DNA of 64,000 bases. Source: Muriicola jejuensis. GTDB lineage: Bacteria > Bacteroidota > Bacteroidia > Flavobacteriales > Flavobacteriaceae. Positions 9,563 through 18,196 of this stretch are shown piece by piece (the stretch's first letter is position 1; the number at the start of each line of letters is the position of its first letter). The notes under the pieces are model-generated. The model saw only the letters and a program-made list of their open reading frames with translations, was not told where the DNA came from and did not search any database. The position numbers and the translations under genes were made by a program. The stretch is taken from contig NZ_JAABOP010000005.1 of assembly GCF_010671595.1 (NCBI RefSeq), positions 111,005 to 175,004 of the forward strand. Reading direction: 5' to 3'.

Positions 9563-11032
9563 TTAGGATTTATAGGTTAAAATTGATTTTTTAAACGGTT
9601 GAGACAGGTTGAGCAGTTTTACATACAACCAGGGTACCTGTCGGTAAATTCCCAATTTCATGATAAAAAACCCTATCAGGAATACGAGCCCGAAACCGAT
9701 CTCCAGTGCTGTTAATGGAGTGGGAACAGCCACCAGCGGCAGGTCAGACATCAGTTGGGTAACCCCGTTGTAGAGCAGGGCGTACAGCCCGATCCCAGAT
9801 ACAAACAGGATGGATGGTAGGAGGATCTTCTGCACCCCGGTTAAAATCTGTTGTTTCACGATGTTGTAAGTGATCTGACCTACGGCTATTGCCACGATCA
9901 GGGTCAGGAAAATACTGCTGTCTGCCTGGGTGCCTTTTCCGGTGAGGAAGATAAAGAGACCGGCTCCAAGCGTCCCGAATATAAGGACCGCAATAGCCTG
10001 TATAGGTTTGATCCGGATATTTGGTGGAGATTGGGGAACGGAATAGGTAATTTCTTCCCCTGAGGACAGGAAGAGGTAGGCCTTGTAAAACCCGTGCAGG
10101 ATGAGGTGGGCCACTGCGGCATTAAAGAAGCCAAGGCCACATTGCATGATCATAAAGCCCATCTGAGCGATGGTAGAACAGGCCAGTTTTTGTTTGACGT
10201 TCACCTGTAGCAGCTTTGTGAACTGGGCGATGACTGCGGTCAGTCCACCGATCACAAAGAGCAGGTCGAGCGTATGAGAGGCGAAGATCAGGGTCGAAAA
10301 AAGGGCCAGCAGGATGCCTGATCCATTCACAAAGCCCGCGTGCATAAGGGCTGAAGCCGGTGTTGGAGCTGTCATGGAAGACAGCAGCCAGCGATGGAAG
10401 GGATAAATGGCCGATTGTATCATGGCCGCCACGATCACCAGGAGGCCTGATAGGACGAGGGTCCACATGGGCAAATCAACGAGTGCATTCATGAGCCCGC
10501 TTACGGTATTCTGACCGCTTTGATAAGCGAGCAGAGCGATCCCTAAACCGAGCAGGGCCGAACCCGACAGGAAGTAGCGCTGTGTAAATTTAAGGGCCTC
10601 CCTGGCTTCACCCCAGCTGCGGTTCACGCCAATGAGGCGGGCCATAAAAAGCCCCATGGCCGTCCAGCTCAGGACAAACACCAGGAGATGTTCCGACAGA
10701 ACCAGGGCGGTTACAGACAGGGTAAAGCCCAGACAAAGGAACATAAAGCGGTTGTGGTAGCGGAATCCTTTGAGATACCTTAGGCTGTACGTCCCTACGA
10801 TCGCGCTAAAAAATGCAACGGTAGCGCAGATCAGAGCAGTGAATCCATTGACCCGGAAAAGGGTATTGTAATTCCATTGAGGGGCCCCTGAGTAAAAGTA
10901 CACCAGGCCAGCAAGGCTGCTCAAAAAAAATACCCAAAAGAAAGCGGTGATCCCTTTGGGTATGGCGGCAGAGTTTGTCTGACGCTGGATGCCGTCACCG
11001 GCTAATCGTTCTTGATGTTTGAGTTTATTCAT
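9563..11032 (-). CDS. dabB: DabB, NuoL-like proton-conducting membrane subunit
   Basis: 489 residues with about 12-14 hydrophobic segments, belonging to the proton-translocating NADH-quinone oxidoreductase chain 5/antiporter family (PF00361). The conserved helix region is visible around FVLSWTAMGLFMARLIG and the sequence SMTAPTPASALMHAGFVN, which is a family hallmark, with the lysine-bearing helix FTKLLQVNVKQKLACSTIAQ. No other complex I gene is nearby and dabA follows directly, which identifies it as the membrane partner of DabA rather than a Nuo or Mrp subunit. First gene of the operon; the promoter should lie in 11033-11150. Confidence 0.93.
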   Translation of the reverse strand: MNKLKHQERLAGDGIQRQTNSAAIPKGITAFFWVFFLSSLAGLVYFYSGAPQWNYNTLFRVNGFTALICATVAFFSAIVGTYSLRYLKGFRYHNRFMFLCLGFTLSVTALVLSEHLLVFVLSWTAMGLFMARLIGVNRSWGEAREALKFTQRYFLSGSALLGLGIALLAYQSGQNTVSGLMNALVDLPMWTLVLSGLLVIVAAMIQSAIYPFHRWLLSSMTAPTPASALMHAGFVNGSGILLALFSTLIFASHTLDLLFVIGGLTAVIAQFTKLLQVNVKQKLACSTIAQMGFMIMQCGLGFFNAAVAHLILHGFYKAYLFLSSGEEITYSVPQSPPNIRIKPIQAIAVLIFGTLGAGLFIFLTGKGTQADSSIFLTLIVAIAVGQITYNIVKQQILTGVQKILLPSILFVSGIGLYALLYNGVTQLMSDLPLVAVPTPLTALEIGFGLVFLIGFFIMKLGIYRQVPWLYVKLLNLSQPFKKSILTYKS

Positions 11033-11350
11033 AGTTTGAGAATTGATTCATTGATTGCGACAGGGTAATTTCTTCTTGTACTCAGCCCTGCTTTCTTCAC
11101 GGTGTTTCATTTCGGGTGCAAAGATGGAAGATAAATTCCATAAATTTTTATTTATGTTTTTTATCACTTGCATTATCATTATTTATGTTTTAAACGAAAC
11201 TTACCATGAACAGGGCGATGCTGGTAATTAAATAAAATCGATTTCCGGAGGTCTGACTGATAAAAATCATTGGAATTGACCCTGTATACCTTTAAATTGA
11301 TAGTTCAGTACATATTGCACTGTATAGTTGAACCTTTAAAACCAGGGACC
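11033..11350. promoter_or_regulatory. Divergent intergenic region upstream of dabB and the eRF1-like gene
   Basis: About 320 AT-rich bases between divergent genes. It contains the sequence ATTTATGTTTT twice (near 11150 and 11180). On the minus strand CATCTTTG (near 11124-11131) is one base away from the Bacteroidota -7 consensus TAnnTTTG and could serve dabBA; no matching -33 TTG is obvious. No regulator gene is adjacent. Confidence 0.35.
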
Positions 11351-11767
11351 ATGAAAAAGACAGGAATATGGGTAGACAAGGCCAAAGCTCACCTCATCAC
11401 CCTTGTCGATGAGAAGGTAGAGTTCAGGACCGTAGAATCCGAAGTGGAATTCTACAACGTAAAGGGCGGTTCCCGCTCCAAGACCCGCTGGGGACCTCAG
11501 CAGGTTGTACAGGACAGTCGGTATCTGGAAAGGGAAAAGCACCAGCTCAAGGCGTATTTCGCGGAATTGGCAAGGCTGTTGGGCAGGGCTGACAGGATCT
11601 GTATCTTTGGCCCGGGTGAGACCAAGCTGACGTTCCATAAATTCCTGTCGGAGAATGACCCTGCTGTGGCTGAAAAAGTAGAAGCGGTCGAGACCACAGA
11701 CAGCATGACGGAAAACCAGTTGGTGGCCTGGGCGAAGGAGTTCTACGGGATGGGCAGGATGCATTAG
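11351..11767 (+). CDS. Small eRF1-domain-like (baeRF-type) protein
   Basis: 138 residues from the ATG at 11351; the frame is open for 27 codons upstream but that stretch is not protein-like. Pattern: an N-terminal strand GIWVDKAKAHLITL followed by a charged middle and the segment ICIFGPGETKLTFHKFL. The 'I(D/K)..kA.vi' start and 'GPgetK..f...l' motif are like the bacterial eRF1-domain-1 relatives found as short stand-alone proteins, sometimes named 'host attachment' or ribosome-rescue-like proteins. No GGQ motif is present, so it is not a release factor. Function unknown. A hairpin with a T run follows directly, so this may be a single-gene unit. Confidence 0.6.
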   Translation: MKKTGIWVDKAKAHLITLVDEKVEFRTVESEVEFYNVKGGSRSKTRWGPQQVVQDSRYLEREKHQLKAYFAELARLLGRADRICIFGPGETKLTFHKFLSENDPAVAEKVEAVETTDSMTENQLVAWAKEFYGMGRMH

Positions 11768-11798
11768 AAAAGGCCTCGACTCCCTGTTCAGCCTTTTT
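11768..11798 (+). terminator. Probable terminator after eRF1-like gene
   Basis: AAAAGGC (11768-11774) pairs with GCCTTTT (11791-11797) around a 16-base loop and ends in five T. It lies immediately after the stop codon. The long loop lowers confidence. Confidence 0.5.
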
Positions 11799-11973
11799 CC
11801 ATGGTAAAATAGGCCCTTATCGAAATAAATCAAGTATGGAATGCAAAGGGCCCTGGGGGTCCGTTGATCTTTTTGGAGGTATCCGTATTTTTGGATTACT
11901 TCTCCAGCTGATACTCACTTATGTGCGCCCTAGTCTTTATCTTTGCTCTGCTTTCTCTTAGAATGGTCCTGTA

Positions 11974-13227
11974 ATGTTAAACCTGGCAAAAAATCTTTCC
12001 CGCATAGTATATGATTTCCTCATTGAAGCCGGACTCAGCGAGACCCTTTCTTCTTATCTCAACCTGTTCATTCTGCTGATAGCCTCAGTGCTCTTTGTAT
12101 GGGCACTCGATTTCACGATCTGGAAAGTGCTGCGTTGGGTGACGGTGGTACTGGCCAAGCGGACCAGGACGAATTTTGACAATTTCCTGGTGCTCAACCG
12201 GGTACCCCTATACATCGCCCATATCCTCCCCCTGGTGGTCCTTTTTGAATTGATGCCAATAGCGTTCGTCGACTTTGAACTTGGGGGTTGGATAGCTGAA
12301 AAAATACTGAAGATCCTGATCGTGGTCCTGACTATCTTTACAGCCAGGGCCTTTTTAAGGGCTGTCCGGGATTACCTCAAGACCAAGGCCCGGTTCAAGG
12401 ACAAGCCCATTGACAGTTTTATCCAGGTCTTTATGATCCTGGCCTGGATCGTGGGCATCCTTGCTATTATTTTCGTAATCACCGAACTGGAGATCTGGAA
12501 ATTCTTTACCGCCTTGGGCGCGGGTTCGGCCATCGTCCTCCTCATCTTCAAAGATTCCATCCTGGGGCTTGTGGCCAGCATACAGGTGAGCATCAACGAC
12601 ATGGTGCGCATAGGCGACTGGATCACCTTTGAGAAATACGAGGCCGATGGGAACATCATCGAGATCACCCTGGCCACGGTAAAGGTCCAGAATTTTGACC
12701 GTACCATCACCACCATCCCCACTTACTCCCTGATCTCGGATTCCTTTAAGAACTGGAGAGGGATGCAAATGTCAGACGGCCGTAGAATCAAACGGGCACT
12801 GATCATCAGCCAGAAAAGCATCCGTTTTCTCAGCACGGAGGACGTTGAGGAACTCAAACGGATACAGTTGATCACCAAATACCTCGATACCCGAAGCAGT
12901 GAGATCGACACGCACAATGCTTTGAATAAGGCAGATAAATCCCTGGCGATAAATGGCAGGAACCTCACTAATCTGGGGGTTTTTCGAAAGTACGTGCTCA
13001 CCTACCTGGAGAGCCAGCCTGTGATCAACAAAAAAATGTCGTTGATGGTTCGGCAGCTCGAGCCCACCCCCCAGGGTATCCCCCTGGAGATCTACGCCTT
13101 TATCAAAGACAAGCGATGGGAAAACTACGAATACATCGTGGCAGACATTTTCGACCACCTCCTCTCCGCCCTGCCCTATTTCAAACTGGAGCTTTACGAA
13201 CTCCCTGTGGTCCTGAACAAGCGATAG
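11974..13227 (+). CDS. MscS-family mechanosensitive channel (YbdG/MscM-like)
   Basis: 417 residues. Four to five hydrophobic segments occupy the first ~190 residues, followed by the MscS pore helix and beta domain: GAGSAIVLLIFKDSILGLVAS, then VRIGDWITFEKYEADG and VKVQNFDRTITTIPTYSLI. The insertion after the beta domain and the C-terminal alpha/beta region match the longer YbdG-like subgroup rather than the short MscS. It would release solutes at hypo-osmotic shock. It stands alone on the plus strand; downstream is a repeat array, not a partner gene. Confidence 0.9.
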   Translation: MLNLAKNLSRIVYDFLIEAGLSETLSSYLNLFILLIASVLFVWALDFTIWKVLRWVTVVLAKRTRTNFDNFLVLNRVPLYIAHILPLVVLFELMPIAFVDFELGGWIAEKILKILIVVLTIFTARAFLRAVRDYLKTKARFKDKPIDSFIQVFMILAWIVGILAIIFVITELEIWKFFTALGAGSAIVLLIFKDSILGLVASIQVSINDMVRIGDWITFEKYEADGNIIEITLATVKVQNFDRTITTIPTYSLISDSFKNWRGMQMSDGRRIKRALIISQKSIRFLSTEDVEELKRIQLITKYLDTRSSEIDTHNALNKADKSLAINGRNLTNLGVFRKYVLTYLESQPVINKKMSLMVRQLEPTPQGIPLEIYAFIKDKRWENYEYIVADIFDHLLSALPYFKLELYELPVVLNKR

Positions 13228-13240
13228 GTTCTGGGGGTAC

Positions 13241-13850
13241 AGGATTAATTGCGTTGATCCTAAGAACCATCCCCTTTGCAAACCTGCCGGCAGGCAGGTA
13301 CAAACTCGCCAAGGCCATGAGCACTGAGGTTTTCATTTTCTGCTCCTTCGCACAAGCAAGCTTGGAGTGAAGTTTCTTCTGAGGAATCGCAGGATTAACT
13401 ACGTTGAGCCTTTGTGATCCCCTTTGCAAATACTAAACCTGCACCCTCTTCGGCGTGCTGTTTTTTATTCCTTCAAACCCTTACAAAAGCAAGCATGGCT
13501 TGGAGTTTCTTCAGAGGGATCTCAGGATTAACTGCGTTGATCCTGACAGCGCTCTCCCCCAGAGGCGGACAGGCGCGCTGAAAATCAAAAAAGTCGCACT
13601 GTACATTAGGGATTAACTGCGTTGATCCTGACAGCGCTCTCCCCCAGAGGCGGACAGGCGCGCTGAAAATCAAAAAAGCCGCACTGTACATTAGGGATTA
13701 ACTGCGTTGATCCTGACAGCGCTCTCCACCAAGGGCGGACAGGCGCGCTGAAAATCAAAAAAGCCGCACTGTACATTAGGGATTAACTGCGTTGATCCTG
13801 ACAGCGCTCTCCACCAAGGGCGGACAGGCGCGCTGAAAATCAAAAAAGCC
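13241..13850. repeat. Degenerate repeat array built on GGATTAAcTgCGTTGATCC
   Basis: The core AGGATTAAYTRCGTTGAKCC occurs at 13241, 13391 and 13524 and then in each of the exact 85-bp units. The first two units (about 130-150 bp) also share AAGCAAGC...TTGGAGT...TTTCTTC and CCCCTTTGCAAA. The palindrome-like CCTGCCGGCAGGCAGG lies near 13285. No coding frame in the region is credible. Confidence 0.75.
13525..13850. repeat. 85-bp tandem repeat, four copies (last one truncated)
   Basis: Unit starts at 13525, 13610, 13695 and 13780, a constant period of 85. Copies differ only at a few bases (CCCCCAGAGG versus CCACCAAGGG; AAGTCGC versus AAGCCGC). Each unit carries CAGCGC...GCGCTG, which could fold as a hairpin, then AAAATCAAAAAAG. 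The fourth copy breaks off after AAAAAAGCCGC and runs into the terminator of the tRNA-Arg. Confidence 0.9.
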
Positions 13851-13857
13851 GCAAAAT

Positions 13858-13891
13858 AAAAAAGCAAGCTATTCATTTTGCTTGCTTTTTT
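13858..13891 (-). terminator. Bidirectional terminator downstream of tRNA-Arg
   Basis: AAAAAAGCAAGC and GCTTGCTTTTTT pair over 12 bp around a 10-base loop, giving T runs on both strands. It lies 10 bases beyond the tRNA 3' end. Confidence 0.8.
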
Positions 13892-13901
13892 GATTTATTC
13901 G

Positions 13902-13975
13902 TGATCGCGACAGGATTCGAACCTGTGACCGTCTGCTTAGAAGGCAGATGCTCTATCCAGCTGAGCTACGCGACC
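13902..13975 (-). tRNA. tRNA-Arg (anticodon TCT)
   Basis: On the minus strand the cloverleaf is complete: acceptor GGTCGCG with CGCGATC (one G-T pair), D arm GCTC..GAGC, anticodon stem-loop CTGCC-TTCTAAG-CAG region with TCT at 34-36, T arm with GGTTCGAATCC, discriminator A. CCA is not encoded. It reads AGA codons. Confidence 0.95.
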
Positions 13976-13990
13976 TCTTGATTCGCCCGG

Positions 13991-13998
13991 CAAATATA
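13991..13998 (-). promoter_or_regulatory. Candidate -7 element of the tRNA-Arg promoter
   Basis: Minus-strand TATATTTG is an exact match to TAnnTTTG and ends 15 bases before the tRNA 5' end. A TTTG lies 25 bases upstream, slightly further than the usual 19-21, so the -33 assignment is uncertain. Confidence 0.5.
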
Positions 13999-14062
13999 GT
14001 AATGTATTATAGAGTATAAAAGGCAAAGAACTCATTATTTGTTTCTTGTGGATCTCGGTATC

Positions 14063-14117
14063 CGGTTCATCTTAAGTAAACCTCCATTCGTCTACACTTA
14101 TTTTCCATTCGTCTTCA
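14063..14117 (+). promoter_or_regulatory. Predicted LytTR binding site, promoter of lone receiver
   Basis: CCATTCGTCTACA (14084-14096) is repeated as CCATTCGTCTTCA (14105-14117), 12 of 13 identical, exactly 21 bp apart; a weaker copy (8 of 13) lies a further 21 bp upstream at 14063. Direct repeats two helical turns apart are typical of LytTR regulators. The octamer GATCTTAG begins 50 bases after 14096 at 14146, in the -7 position. Confidence 0.7.
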
Positions 14118-14145
14118 TTTCGCGAAGCGGAATCCTGTAAAACCG

Positions 14146-14153
14146 GATCTTAG
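14146..14153 (+). promoter_or_regulatory. Predicted -7 element of receiver gene
   Basis: GATCTTAG differs by one base from the GATCTTTG at the same position of the STAS promoter. No TTG sits at the -33 position, fitting activator dependence. The leader to the ATG is about 17-20 bases. Confidence 0.45.
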
Positions 14154-14176
14154 ACAATTACTTAACCCTTACAGCG

Positions 14177-14581
14177 ATGAATATACTCTTTATTGAAGAT
14201 GATGCAATTGAGTCCATGAAACTCAACAGGACTATTTCGAAATGGCCCGTCAAACACAAGATCATACAGGCCAAGAACGGGGAAGAAGCCCTGGATATCC
14301 TGAACGGACCCGAAAAGCTCCCCGATATCATCTTACTCGACCTGAACATGCCCAGGATGAACGGGATCGAATTTTTGCGAATTCTGAAGGACGATGCGGA
14401 ACTCCGGTATTTGCCTACCGTGATACTCACCACATCACAGAACCGGGCAGACCTTCTAGAATGTTATCGTATCGGGATTGCTGGTTATATTATAAAACCG
14501 CTTAAATACGAGGATTACGAAGACAAGATCCAAAAACTGATCGCATACTGGGAGGTGAATGAACTGATCAAAGGCTCATAA
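14177..14581 (+). CDS. Stand-alone receiver-domain response regulator
   Basis: 134 residues, a single CheY-like domain of the Rcp1/CheY-type used in multi-step relays. Acidic pair E7-D8/D9 in FIEDDA, phosphoacceptor D55 in ILLDLNMP, T85/T86 in ILTTSQ and K107 in IIKPL are all present. There is no output domain. It is the first gene of the run to the H-NOX operon (74 bases before it) and has its own predicted LytTR-type promoter. It most likely takes phosphate from the adjacent kinase or the Hpt protein, as a sink or shuttle. Confidence 0.92.
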   Translation: MNILFIEDDAIESMKLNRTISKWPVKHKIIQAKNGEEALDILNGPEKLPDIILLDLNMPRMNGIEFLRILKDDAELRYLPTVILTTSQNRADLLECYRIGIAGYIIKPLKYEDYEDKIQKLIAYWEVNELIKGS

Positions 14582-14654
14582 AAATCGAGGTTTCACAACA
14601 TATTTTTTTCATCAGGTGCTAATTTTCCTACATTGTGAGGCATTAGATTAAGTT

Positions 14655-15197
14655 ATGAAAGGCATTATTTTTACCGAATTCCTGGAGATGGTTGAAGAGA
14701 CCTTTGGCCTCGAGGTTACCGAACAGATCATTGAGGAATCCACTCTTCCCTCCGAGGGGGTCTACACGTCTGTAGGAACCTATGATTTTAACGAAATGGT
14801 ATCCCTGCTCACACAATTGAGCGAGAACGTAGATATCCCTGCAAACAAATTGCTCCACACTTTCGGACTCTATCTGTTCGACAGCTTGGGAAAGGCCCAT
14901 CCAGAAGTCATCAAAAGCTTTAATTCACCAATTGCCTTGCTCATGTCTATTGAGGACCACATCCATGTACATGTTAAGAAACTATATCCAGACGCCGAAT
15001 TACCCACCTTCACTATAGTTGAACAATCAGACACCTCCCTGTCCATAATTTATGCCTCTTCAAGGGGTTTATACAGCCTCGCACAGGGACTTATGGAAAA
15101 ATGCTTTATTCATTTTAACAGCTCTGCTCATATCTCCCATGAACTGCTCAAAGAGGACGGGACTCAGGTAAAATTTGATATTGTCCAGCATGGATAA
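14655..15197 (+). CDS. hnoX: H-NOX haem-based gas sensor
   Basis: 180 residues, the standard size of a stand-alone bacterial H-NOX (HNOB). The proximal haem ligand is H104 in EDHIHVHVKKLYPDAELP and the YxSxR propionate-binding motif is Y133, S135, R137 in IIYASSRG. Bacterial H-NOX proteins bind NO tightly and inhibit or tune a partner histidine kinase. Here the stop overlaps the start of a soluble PAS kinase by 8 bases, the classic hnoX-hnoK arrangement. The ligand (NO alone, or O2 as well) cannot be told by eye; a distal-pocket Tyr would suggest O2. Confidence 0.95.
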   Translation: MKGIIFTEFLEMVEETFGLEVTEQIIEESTLPSEGVYTSVGTYDFNEMVSLLTQLSENVDIPANKLLHTFGLYLFDSLGKAHPEVIKSFNSPIALLMSIEDHIHVHVKKLYPDAELPTFTIVEQSDTSLSIIYASSRGLYSLAQGLMEKCFIHFNSSAHISHELLKEDGTQVKFDIVQHG

Positions 15198-17166
15198 CAA
15201 GGAGGTCGTCTTGCTGAAAAAGGCCCTGGAACGCCAGAAAAAAGCAAGGCGGCAGGCCGAAAGGATCCTTGAAGAGAAATCTCGCGAACTCTACGAGACC
15301 TCCCACCAACTCAAGGAAACCAATGCACGATTGGAAAACCTGCTCAGTGAGAAGACTTCCGAACTCGAAGGGGTGTTTGTCAATATCGTGGATCCTTATG
15401 TGGTCATGGACCTTGAAACTAATGTGATCCGAATGAATTCAGCCGCTGTGCAATTCCTGGGTTATGATTTTCCCAATGAACCCCTGAACCTGAGTACACT
15501 GGTCCATCCAGATTATAAAAAATACACTTTGGATGCCTTGAAACAACTTTACAGCATAGGCACCTTGAAAAATTACCGGGCCAAGATCTTCCTGAAAGAC
15601 GGATCCCTCAAATTTGTGCAGGTCAACAGCAGTATGATCTATGACAAGAACCGCAAACCCATAGCCGCCCAGGGGATCATACGAGATATCACCGGGGAAA
15701 TGGAGGCTGAAGAACAGATCAGGGCCTCCCAGAACCGTTTGTCAACGTTGATTTCCAACCTGCAGACAGGTGTCCTTTTGGAGAGCGAGGATAGAAAAAT
15801 ATCCCTGACCAACCAGATGTTCTGTGACTTGTTTCACATACCGGTGTCTCCTGATCAGTTGAAAGGAGCCGACTGCTCCAACGCCGCAGAAGAGAGCAAG
15901 CACCATTTTACGGATCCAGAAGGTTTTGTAAAAAGGATAGAAAAGATCCTAAAATCCAAAAAACTGGTGCTTTCCGATGAACTCGAAATGAAGGATGGGC
16001 GAATCCTTGAAAGGGATTACATACCCATTTTTAGCGACGGGAAATACAAAGGCCACCTTTGGACCTACCAGGACGTGACTCTAAGGAAGAATTACAAAAA
16101 GAATATCGAAGCTCAGAAAGAGAAGTACTGGAGCATCATCGCTAATATGAACCTCGGGCTGATCGAAGTGGACAACGACGACGTTATACAGTTGGTCAAT
16201 CAGAGCTTTTGCGCGATGAGTGGCTTTTCTGAAGGTGAGCTGATGGGCCAAAAAGCCAGTGAGATCATACACGTTGATGAAAAGAACATCATCGTTGAAA
16301 AGGGAAAAGAACGATTAAAAGGAAAGTCGGATTCCTACCAGGTGAAGATCAGAAACAAGAATGGGGAAACAAGACACTGGCTGATCAGTGGGGCGCCCCG
16401 GTACGATGAAACGGGCACTGTTGTGGGATCCATAGGAATACATTTGGACATTACCGCACAGAAGACCCTGGAACTGCAAAAGGAAGAGCTCCTTGTCGAG
16501 CTAGAGGCCAGCAACCGGGGTTTACAGGAATATGCCCACATCGTTTCTCACGATCTGAAATCTCCCCTGAGGAGTATCAGTGCCCTGGCGACCTGGCTAC
16601 AGGAAGATTACAAGGACAAACTCGACGATGCCGGGGTCTATAACCTGCAGATGATGCAGGAAAAAGTGGAAGGGATGGACAAACTCATCGATGGTATTCT
16701 CAAATATTCCAGCATCAATAGCGAGACCCTGGAGAGGAAACCCGTGGATCTCAATACGGTGGTCAACGATATCAGGGAGATCATTTACATCCCGGAACAC
16801 GTGAATGTCATTATCATGGATACCCTGCCCACCCTGGAGGCTGACGCCACAAAAATGCACCAGCTCTTCCAGAACCTGATCGGGAACGCGGTGACCAATA
16901 TCGATAAGAAAGAAGGTATTGTATCCATTGGTGTTGAAGAAAAAGATCGTTTCTGGCAGTTTTATGTCCGGGACAATGGGGTGGGTATCCCTGAGGAATA
17001 TCACGAAAAGATCTTTAAGATCTTCCAATCCATTGGCAATGAGGAACGTTCAACGGGAATTGGGCTGTCCATTGTGAAAAAGATCGTAGACCTGTACCAG
17101 GGGGAAGTGTGGCTGGAAAGTGAAGTTGGTAAGGGAACTACCTTTTACTTTACCATAAAAAAATAA
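15190..17166 (+). CDS. Soluble PAS histidine kinase, H-NOX partner
   Basis: 658 residues from the ATG at 15190, chosen because it overlaps the hnoX stop by 8 bases and the earlier TTG in frame has no support. No transmembrane segment. N-terminal coiled coil (~1-60), then three PAS-like modules (~60-170, 180-295, 305-425), HisKA with the phosphoacceptor H454 in HIVSHDLKSPL, and HATPase_c with QNLIGNAV, DNGVGIPEE and STGIGLSIV. There is no C-terminal receiver, so phosphate would pass to one of the separate receivers or via the Hpt protein that follows after 2 bases. The first PAS or coiled coil is the likely contact for H-NOX, which is inference. Confidence 0.93.
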   Translation: MDNKEVVLLKKALERQKKARRQAERILEEKSRELYETSHQLKETNARLENLLSEKTSELEGVFVNIVDPYVVMDLETNVIRMNSAAVQFLGYDFPNEPLNLSTLVHPDYKKYTLDALKQLYSIGTLKNYRAKIFLKDGSLKFVQVNSSMIYDKNRKPIAAQGIIRDITGEMEAEEQIRASQNRLSTLISNLQTGVLLESEDRKISLTNQMFCDLFHIPVSPDQLKGADCSNAAEESKHHFTDPEGFVKRIEKILKSKKLVLSDELEMKDGRILERDYIPIFSDGKYKGHLWTYQDVTLRKNYKKNIEAQKEKYWSIIANMNLGLIEVDNDDVIQLVNQSFCAMSGFSEGELMGQKASEIIHVDEKNIIVEKGKERLKGKSDSYQVKIRNKNGETRHWLISGAPRYDETGTVVGSIGIHLDITAQKTLELQKEELLVELEASNRGLQEYAHIVSHDLKSPLRSISALATWLQEDYKDKLDDAGVYNLQMMQEKVEGMDKLIDGILKYSSINSETLERKPVDLNTVVNDIREIIYIPEHVNVIIMDTLPTLEADATKMHQLFQNLIGNAVTNIDKKEGIVSIGVEEKDRFWQFYVRDNGVGIPEEYHEKIFKIFQSIGNEERSTGIGLSIVKKIVDLYQGEVWLESEVGKGTTFYFTIKK

Positions 17167-17168
17167 TT

Positions 17169-17486
17169 GTGGAGCATCCCAATCTAACCTATATAAAACA
17201 ACTGGCAGGGGGGGACAAGACCTTTGAAGATAAATTTATCACTATCTTGAAGGATGAATTCCCCCTTGAAAAGGAGGAGTATTACAATGCATTGCATTCG
17301 GAGCGATTTAAGGATACTGCAATGATCGTGCATAAGCTCAAACACAAACTAAACATCCTGGGACTTGAGAAAGGATACGGAACAGCGGTACAATACGAAG
17401 AAGAACTGCTGGCAGGAAAGTCGAGCCTGTCAGGAGCTTTCGAAGAGATCCTCCAGACCATAGATGCATACCTAAAGACCATTTGA
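17169..17486 (+). CDS. Hpt phosphotransfer protein
   Basis: 105 residues, all-helical, starting at a GTG two bases after the kinase stop. The Hpt motif is clear in IVHKLKHKLNILG, with H55 as the likely phosphorylated residue. A stand-alone Hpt implies a branched or multi-step relay linking the kinase to the three receivers in the locus (14177, 17489, 29515). It ends 2 bases before the LytTR gene, so translation is probably coupled. Confidence 0.88.
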   Translation: MEHPNLTYIKQLAGGDKTFEDKFITILKDEFPLEKEEYYNALHSERFKDTAMIVHKLKHKLNILGLEKGYGTAVQYEEELLAGKSSLSGAFEEILQTIDAYLKTI

Positions 17487-17488
17487 CC

Positions 17489-18196
17489 ATGACTTGTATT
17501 ATTATCGACGATGAAGCGGCAGCAAGGGCTATAGTAGGCCAGCTCTGCACAAAAACCCCCGATCTTGATGTCATAGAGGAATTTTCCAACGCCATTGAAG
17601 CCATTAAATTCCTCAACCAGCAGAACATCGATCTTGTTTTCCTGGATATACACATGCCCGGTTTTAGCGGAATCGATTTTGTACAAACCCTAAAAAATCC
17701 GCCTAAGGTGGTACTGACCACCTCGGACACAAATTTTGCGATAGAAGCCTATGAATACGAGGCCATTGTAGACTACCTCCTAAAGCCGATCACCCCTGAG
17801 CGATTTGCAAAATCCATACAGAAGGTGAAGAACTCCCTGGCCAGCCAGCCAGCGCTGAAGCCAGACTCTGGGACTTCAGGCATAGGGGACGAACTCTATA
17901 TCAATATAGACCGCAGGCTCATCAAGCTCAAATTCGATGATATCCTGTACATTGAGGCAAAAGGGGACTACATCGATGTGAAGACCACGAAGGAGGATTA
18001 CAGGGTCCACAATACCCTGAAGAAGATCAAGGAAAAATTGCCTGCCGAGCTCTTCCTTCAGATCCATCGCTCCTATATCATTAATTTCACTAAGATCATC
18101 GACATTGAGGACAACAGTGTCCTGATCGAAAAAAACGTCATTCCCATCAGCCGGTCCAATCGGCCGGAATTGATGAGAAGGCTTAACCTCCTCTAG
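17489..18196 (+). CDS. LytTR-family response regulator
   Basis: 235 residues from the ATG at 17489. Receiver domain residues 1-120 with D7-D8, phosphoacceptor D53 in VFLDIHMPG, T in VLTTSD and K in YLLKPI; LytTR DNA-binding domain from ~135 with the usual LYIEAKGDYIDV, LKKIKEKLP and IHRSYIIN segments. LytTR proteins bind paired direct repeats about two helical turns apart. The repeats found at four promoters of this locus match this, so I infer it regulates the surrounding polysaccharide genes. Last gene of the hnoX operon; its 3' end overlaps by 4 bases the convergent TPR/barrel gene. Confidence 0.93.
   Translation: MTCIIIDDEAAARAIVGQLCTKTPDLDVIEEFSNAIEAIKFLNQQNIDLVFLDIHMPGFSGIDFVQTLKNPPKVVLTTSDTNFAIEAYEYEAIVDYLLKPITPERFAKSIQKVKNSLASQPALKPDSGTSGIGDELYINIDRRLIKLKFDDILYIEAKGDYIDVKTTKEDYRVHNTLKKIKEKLPAELFLQIHRSYIINFTKIIDIEDNSVLIEKNVIPISRSNRPELMRRLNLL

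Noticed and set aside
13525..13850. CRISPR array
   Set aside because: The copies are contiguous 85-bp units without unique spacers, and no cas gene is near.
13473..13876. Minus-strand frames of 60-70 codons in the 85-bp array
   Set aside because: They simply translate the tandem repeat; there is no start context and the repeat has no coding periodicity (85 is not a multiple of 3).
14655..15197. H-NOX as a soluble guanylate cyclase component
   Set aside because: No cyclase domain is fused or adjacent; the overlap with a histidine kinase gene points to kinase control.
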